Assembly: GCA_947477565.1 (NCBI GenBank)
Contig: CANJUR010000003.1
Location: 124,001 to 188,000, forward strand
DNA from: Deltaproteobacteria bacterium
GTDB lineage: Bacteria > Myxococcota_A > Polyangia > Polyangiales > Ga0077539
Reading direction: 5' to 3'
DNA: 64,000 nucleotides
Shown here one piece after another: positions 54,940 to 62,458 of this stretch. The position numbers and the translations under genes were made by a program. The notes beneath the pieces are model-generated. The model did not search any database and was not told the origin of the DNA. It saw nothing but the letters and a program-made list of their open reading frames with translations. Each line of letters opens with the position of its first letter. The first letter of the stretch is position 1.

Positions 54940-56990
54940 GCCGTCGGCGCCGCGCCGGACCGCCACCACAATCCCTCCAGCCGATCGATCACCCTTCGCA
55001 CAAGCTCCCGCGGCGTCGCAGCGTCGGCGAGGGCGCCCGTCACCCAGGACGCCCAGCGCGGGTCGTCCACCTCGCCGCGCACCCGGGCGTGCGTCGCACG
55101 CACCCGAAACGCCAGCACCACCCGCTGTGATGCGTCGAGCTCCGGCACCTCCACCGGGCGCGTCCACGTGATGCGCCGGCGCAGCATCGCAGCGTCCTCC
55201 GTGGGCAGTACCGTGCGCTGCTCGGTCACGTCCGCGAGAAGCTCGCCCGCCTCCTGGCGCAGCGACGTGAGCGCGTCCGGCGTGATCGCCAGAACCACGC
55301 ACGACCCCGGCAGCGTGCCGCCGCAATAGAACGACAGCGACCGCAACGCCGCGCGGCGCTGCGCAGACGAGAGGCCGCGGTAGAGGTTCTCGGCCTCGTC
55401 GATGAGAATCATCGGGCCACGGCAGTCATCCATGCGGGCGAGAAGCTCCAGCCAGAGCTGGAGGCGCTGGTAGGCGTCCTTGCGGTAGGCCGAGGTTCCG
55501 ACGCGTGCAGCGAGGTCCGACGCGCCGAGAAAGCTCTCCAGCGCCACCCCGGCGCCGGCGTGACGCGACGCGCGGGAGAGCGCCTTGCGGGCGGCGATGG
55601 CGGCGTCGCCGGTGGTCGTCGTCGCGATGTCCTCGAGGGCGGCGAGCAGGTCGTAGACGCCGACGGCGGAGCGGGTCCAGGCGACGAGGCGGTCGAGCGC
55701 GCTCGGGGCCCCGGGCAACGGAAGAACCGCCTGGTCGAGCATGCGACGGAGGTGGCGCTGCGGGTTGCCGAGGTCGGCGTCGAGGTGCTCCATCGCGAGG
55801 CGAAACACCGGACGCCGCTCGGCCAGGGCGCGCGCCGTGAGGTGCATCAACAAGTGCGACTTCCCCGCGCCGTAGACGCCGGTCACCAGCGCGAAGACCG
55901 AACTCTCCAGAGCGGCGTGGTGGAAGAGTTCGGTGATGGTCGCGTCGATGCGCTCGTGGCCGACGCTCATGGAGACCTCCGGGTCCGCCGGAGGGAGGCC
56001 GTGCGAGGCGCGCATCACGGCGCGAAGCGCAGACGCCGCCGCGGGAGACGGGGCGCGCACCGTCGGGAGCACGCCGCCCGGATCCCAGTCGCCGATGGGG
56101 GAGAGATCGACGAGGGCGCGGTGGGGCGGGGGGAAGGTTCCCTCGAAGGTGGACGTGACGAGGATGCGCGTGGCGAGGGGACGGAAAGCCGTGATGGCGC
56201 GCGGTCCGTCGAAGAGAGCGGCGGTGCCGGAGACCCAGAGTTGCGCGGCGACGAGACCCCGGCCGCCGTCGGCGTTGTCCACGAGTTCGCGGAGCACCGT
56301 GAAGCTGCCGTCGCGGCGCGCCGGGGAGAGCCGCGTGAGCACCTCGCCGCCCTCGAAGACCATCAACAAGCCGTGGTGCCCGAGCGCGCGCAACAGACGG
56401 GTGAACTCGCCGAGAGCGCGACGCGCGGTGATGGACGTGAGCGAGGTGAGGGCGGTGACGCGGCCCTCCACGCGGACAAGTTCGGTGCCCGAGAGCCACG
56501 CATCGAGACGCGCAGCGACGCGGACCGGACGAGGGCCGGCGTCGAGGTACTCGCGCGACAAGACGGAGAGATCCCCGGCGGCGCCGACGCGGGCGGCAGC
56601 GCGGTCGAAGGCAACAACCGCTGCGGCGGAGGAAGGATGCGCGGCGGCGAAGCGGTCGAGCACGGCGGACCAGCCACGGGCGCGAGAGGAAGCGCCGGGC
56701 GCGCGAAGGGAGAGCAGGAGGTTGCGGACGAGGCCGTCGAGGGTGTCGAAGGCGCGCTCCTCGAGGACGCTCACGCGGGCGACGGCGAAGCCGCGGGTGA
56801 GGGCGGCCTCGCCGAGCTGATCGAAGAACGCCGCGGCGGTGGACGGGCGGCGCGCGCGGGCGAAGAGCACCTCCGCGGCGTCGGCCACGGCGACGTCTTC
56901 GAGTCCCTGAAGGGCCGCGCGGATGAGCGCCTGCTGCCACAGCACCTCGCGCGGGGCGGGTTGGTCGGGCGGCAGGTCGGGGGCGTCCAC
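54915..56990 (-). CDS. tandem DUF2791/BrxD-like ATPase with degenerate first half
   Basis: About 691 residues from a GTG at 56990; a GTG at 57083 would extend it into the repeat tract. The C-terminal half is an intact P-loop ATPase of the DUF2791/BrxD type: Walker A GVYGAGKSHLL near 369-376 and Walker B LIDEAENLY near 526-534, followed by CVVLAITPDAL. The N-terminal half has the same order of strands (AALTRGFAVARVSVL, GLLMVFEGGEVLTRL, GLVAAQLWVSGTAALF). It lacks the P-loop (ARRPSTAAAFFD near 44-55) and the acidic Walker B pair, so it looks like a duplicated, inactive copy. BrxD belongs to BREX phage defence, but no other brx or pgl gene is nearby. Function unknown. Confidence 0.75.
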   Translation of the reverse strand: MDAPDLPPDQPAPREVLWQQALIRAALQGLEDVAVADAAEVLFARARRPSTAAAFFDQLGEAALTRGFAVARVSVLEERAFDTLDGLVRNLLLSLRAPGASSRARGWSAVLDRFAAAHPSSAAAVVAFDRAAARVGAAGDLSVLSREYLDAGPRPVRVAARLDAWLSGTELVRVEGRVTALTSLTSITARRALGEFTRLLRALGHHGLLMVFEGGEVLTRLSPARRDGSFTVLRELVDNADGGRGLVAAQLWVSGTAALFDGPRAITAFRPLATRILVTSTFEGTFPPPHRALVDLSPIGDWDPGGVLPTVRAPSPAAASALRAVMRASHGLPPADPEVSMSVGHERIDATITELFHHAALESSVFALVTGVYGAGKSHLLMHLTARALAERRPVFRLAMEHLDADLGNPQRHLRRMLDQAVLPLPGAPSALDRLVAWTRSAVGVYDLLAALEDIATTTTGDAAIAARKALSRASRHAGAGVALESFLGASDLAARVGTSAYRKDAYQRLQLWLELLARMDDCRGPMILIDEAENLYRGLSSAQRRAALRSLSFYCGGTLPGSCVVLAITPDALTSLRQEAGELLADVTEQRTVLPTEDAAMLRRRITWTRPVEVPELDASQRVVLAFRVRATHARVRGEVDDPRWASWVTGALADAATPRELVRRVIDRLEGLWWRSGAAPTAHMFLNQS

Positions 56991-57055
56991 GGGCGCGGAG
57001 TGTATGCGCGATCCGCGACGACGATGGAGAGAGCGGCAGGAGACGGGGGGAGGGA

Positions 57056-57196
57056 GCGCCTCCGAGACACGGGGGAGCGCCACCGAGACACGGGGGAGCG
57101 CGTGCGAGATACGGGGGAGCGCGTGCGAGACACGGGGGAGCGCGTGCGAGACACGGGGGAGCGCGTGCGAGACGCGGGGGAGCGCGTGCGAGACAG
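57056..57196. repeat. 21-bp tandem repeat, about 6.7 copies
   Basis: Six complete units and one partial of a 21-bp repeat (GCGCGTGCGAGACACGGGGGA and variants) lie in the 224-bp interval between the divergent ATPase (start 56990) and the spermidine-synthase-like gene (start 57215). Units 1-2 differ at the start (GCGCC) and units 3 and 6 carry single changes. The 21-bp period keeps frame, so both strands show heptad repeats in shadow frames, but no gene is supported there. Confidence 0.9.
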
Positions 57197-57214
57197 TCGC
57201 GTAGGATTCGCCCG

Positions 57215-59488
57215 ATGAAGGCCCAGTCGCTCCGTGTCGCCTCGCTCATGGTCTTCCTCACCGGTGCAGCGGCGCTGGTCTATGAGCTCGCCTGGACGCG
57301 CTGGCTGACGCTCGTGCTCGGTGCGAGCGCGGAGGGCCTCGCCGTCGTCACCGCCAGCACCATGCTCGGCTTCGCCATCGGCGCGGGCCTCCTCGGTCGC
57401 CGCATCGATACCGCCGCACGCCCGCTGCGCGCCTACGGCGTCCTGGAGGTGGCCGTCGGGCTCTCCGCCGCGCTCGTCTCCTGGGCCCTGCACGACGCCG
57501 GAACGGCCGCCTGGAGCGCCTCGCTCCCGCGCCCGGCGCTCGTGGCGCTGGTGCTCGCGATGGTGGGCCTCCCGACGGCGTTCATGGGCGTCACGCTCCC
57601 GGCGGTGGTGGCCTACGTCGGCCGCCGCGCCACCGCCGACACCCGCGGCGGACTCAGCACCCTCTACGCCGCCAACACCGCCGGCGCCGTCGTCGGAACC
57701 CTCGCCGCCGGCTTCGCGCTCATCGAACTTTTCGGCTACGGGCGCGCCGCCGCCGCCGCCATCGCGCTCAACCTCGCCGTGGGCCTCGCCGCCATCGTCC
57801 TCGACCGCGACGCCACCACCGTGGAGACCGCTCCGTCCGAGCACGCCGACGCCCCCGTCGCCGCTGCGCCGAGCCGCGCCGCCGCGCACGACGCACTGCT
57901 CGCCGCCGGGGTATCCGGCTTCGGCGTGATGGCCCACGAGGTGCTGTCGTCGCGCCTCCTCGTCTACGGCTTCTTCGCGACCTCACACGCGATCGCCATC
58001 ATCCTCGCGGTGTACCTCGCAGGCCTCTCCCTCGGGGCGCGCGCGGTGGCCGGACCGCTGCGCCGCGGCGACGTCCGCCCCTGGCACCTGGGCCTCGCGC
58101 TGATCACCGCCGGAGGGATGACCCTCGCCTTCGCCCCGTCGCTCACGCAGACCTCCGCTCTCGTCGATGCGCTCCGCGGCAACCGGGTGGAGTGGTCCGT
58201 GCGCATCGGCGTCGAGGCCGCCGTCGCCGCGGCGCTCCTGCTCCCGTCGGCGGTGTCCATGGGACTGGTGTTTCCGCTCGCGACCGCGCTCGGCGCCGAC
58301 GCGCGCGCGCCAGGTGCCACCATCGGCCGCGCGGTGCTCGTAAACACCCTCGCCGGCGCAGTGGGCGCCCTCGGCGCGGGCTTCGTGCTCGTACCGCTGC
58401 TGGGCGTGCGCGGCGCGGTGGCGCTCGTCTCCCTCGTGCAGGCCGTCGCCGGCGCCTGGATCGTCTCGCGCCACGCCCCCGCCCGCCGCGGCCTCGGCTG
58501 GATCGCTGCGGCGCTGCTCGCGCTCGGCGCTGGTCTCTGGTCGCAGCGGCCGCAGACCGGGGCCGAGCCGGGGGTGTCCACGCTGGTCGCGCAGCACGTC
58601 GTCGGGCACGAACGGGAGTACCGGGTGCTCTGTTACCGGGAGGGTCCGACGGCGATCACGGAGGTGCTCGAGCACCTGCCGACGGGTCGGCGCGACCTGC
58701 TCATCGACGGCTTCGTCGCCACCGGGACGGCGGACACCGCCAGCTACATGCGGCTCATGGGAACGCTGCCGATGGCGCTGCACCCTGCGCCGCGGCGCGC
58801 GCTGGTGATCTGCTTCGGCACCGGGACCACGGCGCGCGCGGTGGCCTCCTTCCCCGACGCCGCGGTGGACATCGTGGACCTCAACCCCGACGTCTTCCGC
58901 TGCGCGCCCGCGCTCTCACCGCGCAACCCGGCGCTGCTCGCCCGCGCATCCGTGCACGTCGCGGACGGCCGGGCCTTCCTTCGCGAGAGCACCGCGCGCT
59001 TCGACGTGATCACCCAGGAGCCGATGCCGCCGCACTTCGCGGGCGTCGCCTCGCTCTACTCGGCGGAGTACTACCGCCTCGCACGAGCGCGCCTCGCAGA
59101 CGACGGAGTGATGGTGCAGTGGCTCCCGATGCACCTGACGGCGCCGGCGGACGCGCGGCAGATCGCGGCGGCGGCCCTCGCGGTCTTCCCGGAGACCTGG
59201 ATGGTCATCACCCCAAACGACTTCACCGGCCTGCTGGTGATGTCTCCGCGGCCGATTCCCGCCGAGCGCCGCCGCGCGGTGGACGCTCGCCTCTCGACGG
59301 TGTTCGCGCTCGATCCGGCGCACCTGCGGCGCTTCATCGACGGCGCGGCCCCGATCACGGACGACCGGCCCACGCTCGAATACAACGGCATCGACCGCGT
59401 GCTCGGGCGCTTTCGATCGTCGAGCAACCTGCTGCGGTACAACCTCTCGAGGGTGTCCGCGGCGATGGGCCCCGCCGCGACGCCGTAG
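57215..59488 (+). CDS. membrane-embedded spermidine/spermine synthase-like protein
   Basis: A 757-residue protein. The N-terminal ~430 residues hold about a dozen hydrophobic helices in two MFS-like blocks (LVYELAWTRWLTLVLG at the start, then FMGVTLPAVVAYVG and GLVFPLATALGADA). The C-terminal ~300 residues form an aminopropyltransferase-like Rossmann domain (LLIDGFVATGTADTASYMRL, ALVICFGTGTTARAVA, VDIVDLNPDV, SLYSAEYYRLAR). The position of the catalytic aspartate in spermidine synthases reads TQEPMPP instead of a D-P pair, so classical polyamine chemistry is doubtful. Such fused proteins are widespread and uncharacterised. Its end lies 1 bp from the convergent MYXO-CTERM gene. Confidence 0.83.
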   Translation: MKAQSLRVASLMVFLTGAAALVYELAWTRWLTLVLGASAEGLAVVTASTMLGFAIGAGLLGRRIDTAARPLRAYGVLEVAVGLSAALVSWALHDAGTAAWSASLPRPALVALVLAMVGLPTAFMGVTLPAVVAYVGRRATADTRGGLSTLYAANTAGAVVGTLAAGFALIELFGYGRAAAAAIALNLAVGLAAIVLDRDATTVETAPSEHADAPVAAAPSRAAAHDALLAAGVSGFGVMAHEVLSSRLLVYGFFATSHAIAIILAVYLAGLSLGARAVAGPLRRGDVRPWHLGLALITAGGMTLAFAPSLTQTSALVDALRGNRVEWSVRIGVEAAVAAALLLPSAVSMGLVFPLATALGADARAPGATIGRAVLVNTLAGAVGALGAGFVLVPLLGVRGAVALVSLVQAVAGAWIVSRHAPARRGLGWIAAALLALGAGLWSQRPQTGAEPGVSTLVAQHVVGHEREYRVLCYREGPTAITEVLEHLPTGRRDLLIDGFVATGTADTASYMRLMGTLPMALHPAPRRALVICFGTGTTARAVASFPDAAVDIVDLNPDVFRCAPALSPRNPALLARASVHVADGRAFLRESTARFDVITQEPMPPHFAGVASLYSAEYYRLARARLADDGVMVQWLPMHLTAPADARQIAAAALAVFPETWMVITPNDFTGLLVMSPRPIPAERRRAVDARLSTVFALDPAHLRRFIDGAAPITDDRPTLEYNGIDRVLGRFRSSSNLLRYNLSRVSAAMGPAATP

Positions 59489-59489
59489 G

Positions 59490-61442
59490 TCACGCCCGGC
59501 GACGCTTGCGCCGACGCACCGCGAGCGCCCCGGCGACCAGCGTAAGCAGCCCGAACCGTTGCGGCGGCGCAACCGCCCGGCACCCGCAGCCCCCGCTCGG
59601 GGCCTCGAAGAGTTGCACGCCGCCGTCCACGCCCGCGTCGATCGGACGCATCCCGGCATCGACGCTTCGGGGCACGTCCGTCGCCACCACCGCATCGCGC
59701 ACCACGGGGACATCTCGCAGCCCTGCATCGGGCGGCGGAACGCGCTGGCAGAGGCCCTCGACGCAGGTGCTCCCGGAGGGACAGGCGACGCCGAAGCAGC
59801 GGTCTGCGACGCAGCGGTTGGAGGCGTCGTCGCAGCGGGCGCCGAGCGGGCACGTCACGCCCTGGCAGGGCATCACGCAGCGGGGCGATGCGCCGGTGCA
59901 GTCCGCGGTGGTCCCGGGAAGGCAGCGCAGGGCGCGGCAGCCCGCCGACTCGCAGCGCCCGGAGGTCTCGTTGCAGGTCGAGTCGCCGGGGCACGGAACG
60001 CACGGACAGTTGGGGATGCAGCGCCCGTCGGTGCAGTGCTGGCGCATCGGGCAAGCGATGCCCGCGCAAGGATCAACGCAAGCGCCCCCGCGGCACACCT
60101 GACCGGCGGGGCACACTGCGTCGGCGCAAGGATCCTGGCAGCCGCGCGGACCGCACACCTGACCGGCGGGGCAGGTGACCCCGGCGCACGGGGTCGGGAT
60201 GCAGGAGTCTGCCGCGCCGCCGTCGGCCCTCACGCAGGTGAAGCCGACATCGCAGGCGCCCTCGACGCAGCGCGGCGCGCAGAGGCCACCGAAGCACGCT
60301 GTGGCTGCGGGGCACTGCGGGGTGCTGCCGTCGCAGTTGAGGTCGCGGGTGGAGGCGCAGTTCTCGACGGCGCCGGGGTTCACTGCGGGGTCGGTGTCGT
60401 CGCAATCCGGTCCGCCGCACGCGGCCGCGCGGAAGCCATCGCGGTCGGCGTCCACGCAGACGGCGGTGTTGTCTTCGTTGAGGCCCGCCACGGCGTCAAA
60501 CTCGTCCTCGTTGCTGTGAAACGCGCAGCGCGAGTCGGGGTTGCCGTAGTTGCCCGGCACCACCGCGGCGTAGCGGAAGACCACCCCGCACGGCAGCGAC
60601 CACACCGTGGTGATGGAGTCCGAGACGGCCTCCTGGCCCGGCACATCGCGGCCGGTCGAGAGCGGGTGCGCGGCCATGTCGGCGACGGTGCCGGTGGAGA
60701 GCGGGTTGCTGGTCCAGCCGCGGAGGAAGCCACGGACGAGGACGGCGCGGTTCCAGCGGCTCGGATCGGGGGCCTCGCCGTCGCCGACGAAGCCCGTCGA
60801 GGCCGGATCGTCGGTGAGATAGACCGAGTACTCGAAGGCCTCGAGGCAGCTGTTCTCGACATGGTCGGTGACGGGGAAGATCACGACCCGGTTGGCGGCG
60901 CCCTGCAGGTCGAAGACGAAACCGCTGCGCCACGGTGCGGTGTAGCCGCAGAGGGCGAGGTCGCCGCCGCAGTCGTCCACGTCCCTGGCCGCGGCGCCGT
61001 CGCTGCGGATGCGGCGGTTTTGCATCCAGCGCCAGTCGAGGTTGTCGCCGTAGAGCGGCGCCTGCGCCGGGGTGACGTCGGGCACGCAGACGTAGGCGAT
61101 GTAGCTTCGCGGATCGGCGGTCGGGAAGCGCATCGGGTCAACCACCGAGGAGCTCACGCCGCCGGTGCATCCGGGAACGTTGATAACGCTGCGATCGACG
61201 AGCAGATGGCCGAAGGTGAGCTCTGGACCGAAGCGCGGCGGGGTGTCGTTAGTCTGGAAGATGTCATCGACGATGCGCGTCGGGTCGCGTGGGCGGGAGC
61301 CGTCCGCGGGCCGGCCGCCGATCGCGTCGAGACAGCGGTCGAAGTAATCGACGCCGGTGCAGACCTGCGCCTCCGCGCGAGCCGCGCCGAGCGCACCGGA
61401 GAGGAGCAGCGCGGCGAAGACGAGGCGTGGCGTGGTTTGCAT
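59490..61442 (-). CDS. secreted Cys-rich MYXO-CTERM protein with MopE motif
   Basis: A 650-residue exported protein. A signal peptide (RLVFAALLLSGALGAARAEA) covers residues ~6-26. The first ~300 residues form a globular domain of unknown fold. A MopE-type motif (DADRDGFRAAACGGPDCDD followed by PAVNPGAVENC) comes next. Then at least six short Cys-rich repeats of the form CPAGQVC or CPLGARC are seen. The C-terminus (GGCGCRAVAPP, a hydrophobic stretch, RRRKRRR) is a MYXO-CTERM-type sorting tail, in which a Cys is followed by a helix and an Arg cluster for anchoring to the cell surface. The ATG at 61442 is preferred to an earlier one at 61499. Confidence 0.87.
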   Translation of the reverse strand: MQTTPRLVFAALLLSGALGAARAEAQVCTGVDYFDRCLDAIGGRPADGSRPRDPTRIVDDIFQTNDTPPRFGPELTFGHLLVDRSVINVPGCTGGVSSSVVDPMRFPTADPRSYIAYVCVPDVTPAQAPLYGDNLDWRWMQNRRIRSDGAAARDVDDCGGDLALCGYTAPWRSGFVFDLQGAANRVVIFPVTDHVENSCLEAFEYSVYLTDDPASTGFVGDGEAPDPSRWNRAVLVRGFLRGWTSNPLSTGTVADMAAHPLSTGRDVPGQEAVSDSITTVWSLPCGVVFRYAAVVPGNYGNPDSRCAFHSNEDEFDAVAGLNEDNTAVCVDADRDGFRAAACGGPDCDDTDPAVNPGAVENCASTRDLNCDGSTPQCPAATACFGGLCAPRCVEGACDVGFTCVRADGGAADSCIPTPCAGVTCPAGQVCGPRGCQDPCADAVCPAGQVCRGGACVDPCAGIACPMRQHCTDGRCIPNCPCVPCPGDSTCNETSGRCESAGCRALRCLPGTTADCTGASPRCVMPCQGVTCPLGARCDDASNRCVADRCFGVACPSGSTCVEGLCQRVPPPDAGLRDVPVVRDAVVATDVPRSVDAGMRPIDAGVDGGVQLFEAPSGGCGCRAVAPPQRFGLLTLVAGALAVRRRKRRRA

Positions 61443-61551
61443 AGGGTGCGATTGAACCCCGGCGCGATCATCGACCACAAGCCGCGAGTCACCGTGCACG
61501 ACCGAACTGATGGCGCCGGAGCGCGCTCCGCTCTACCAATGCGAGCTCCCG

Positions 61552-62349
61552 ATGGAACCAATGAACCTGCGTGAAATCGGCGTGGTTCGCTCCGCCCACG
61601 ACCACCTTGCGCGCACCCCGCGACAGCCCGGCGCCGCCGCGGCCGAGCGTGAGGCGCTGCTCGTCCTGCACCCCGCGCCGGGCATCACCGAGGCTCTGCG
61701 CGACCTCCAGGCGATGGAGCGCATCTGGGTGATCACCTGGTTCGATCGGGTGCGCGGGTGGAAGCCGATGGTGCTGCCGCCGCGCGGGCCGCGGGTGAAG
61801 CGCGGGGTCTTCGCGACGCGCTCGCCGCACCGACCAAACCCCATCGGGCTCTCGCTCGTGCGCCTGCTGGAGATCCGCGGACGCACGCTGCGCGTGGCCG
61901 ACGTCGATCTGCTCGACGGCACGCCGGTGCTCGACCTGAAGCCTTACCACCCCACCGTCGAAGCCTGGCCCGAGGCCCGCGCCGGATGGATCGACGACCT
62001 CGTTCGCGCGGAGCGGGATGGCAGCGCGTTTCCCAACACGGTCACGTGGTCCGAGCGCGCCGCTGCGCAACGCACATGGCTCTGGACCGAGCACGCCGTC
62101 GATCTTCTGCCGCTCGACGATGTGCTGCGCCGCGACGCCTCGCCGCACCCGTACCGACGCATCGAGGTGCTGCCCGACGGCGACCGGCACATCGCGTGGC
62201 GCGCCTGGCGGCTGCGGCTGCGGGTGCTCGGGACGGCGGTGGACATCGTTGCGGTGGAGAGCGGCTACGCCCCGGCGGTGATCGCGGCGACGCCGGTCGG
62301 GGAGATGGTTGACGACGCCGCGCAGCGGGCCTTCGCGCGAGCGTGGTGA
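61552..62349 (+). CDS. trmO: TrmO-like tRNA methyltransferase (TsaA/YaeB family)
   Basis: About 265 residues from the ATG at 61552; ATGs at 61510 and 61561 are alternatives. The N-terminal ~150 residues are a TsaA/VirR-like β-barrel: IGVVRSAH, then ATRSPHRPNPIGLSLVRLLE and DLLDGTPVLDLKPY. This family uses SAM to methylate N6-threonylcarbamoyl-adenosine at position 37 of tRNA-Thr. The C-terminal ~110 residues (RRIEVLPDGDRHIAWRAWRL) are a divergent extension. It is divergent from the MYXO-CTERM gene with about 110 bp between starts. Confidence 0.88.
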   Translation: MEPMNLREIGVVRSAHDHLARTPRQPGAAAAEREALLVLHPAPGITEALRDLQAMERIWVITWFDRVRGWKPMVLPPRGPRVKRGVFATRSPHRPNPIGLSLVRLLEIRGRTLRVADVDLLDGTPVLDLKPYHPTVEAWPEARAGWIDDLVRAERDGSAFPNTVTWSERAAAQRTWLWTEHAVDLLPLDDVLRRDASPHPYRRIEVLPDGDRHIAWRAWRLRLRVLGTAVDIVAVESGYAPAVIAATPVGEMVDDAAQRAFARAW

Positions 62350-62458
62350 GCGCGCCGGGATAACCCCATGACGCGATGCACGCTGGAATGGACAGCGGCG
62401 GGCGCACTGGCGATCATCGCGCCCGCGACACGGCGAAGCACCCGTTTCGAAGGGATCG

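Noticed and set aside
54915-56990. BREX phage-defence locus
   Set aside because: Only a BrxD-like ATPase is present. No methyltransferase, PglZ, BrxC or helicase gene lies on either side.
57056-57196. CRISPR array
   Set aside because: The 21-bp units are directly adjacent with no unique spacers, and no cas gene is in the window.
55560-57218. 552-codon plus-strand frame antisense to the BrxD-like ATPase
   Set aside because: It is composed of low-complexity Gly/Arg/Glu sequence. The minus-strand frame has intact Walker motifs. The repeat tract only lengthens both frames because its period is 21.
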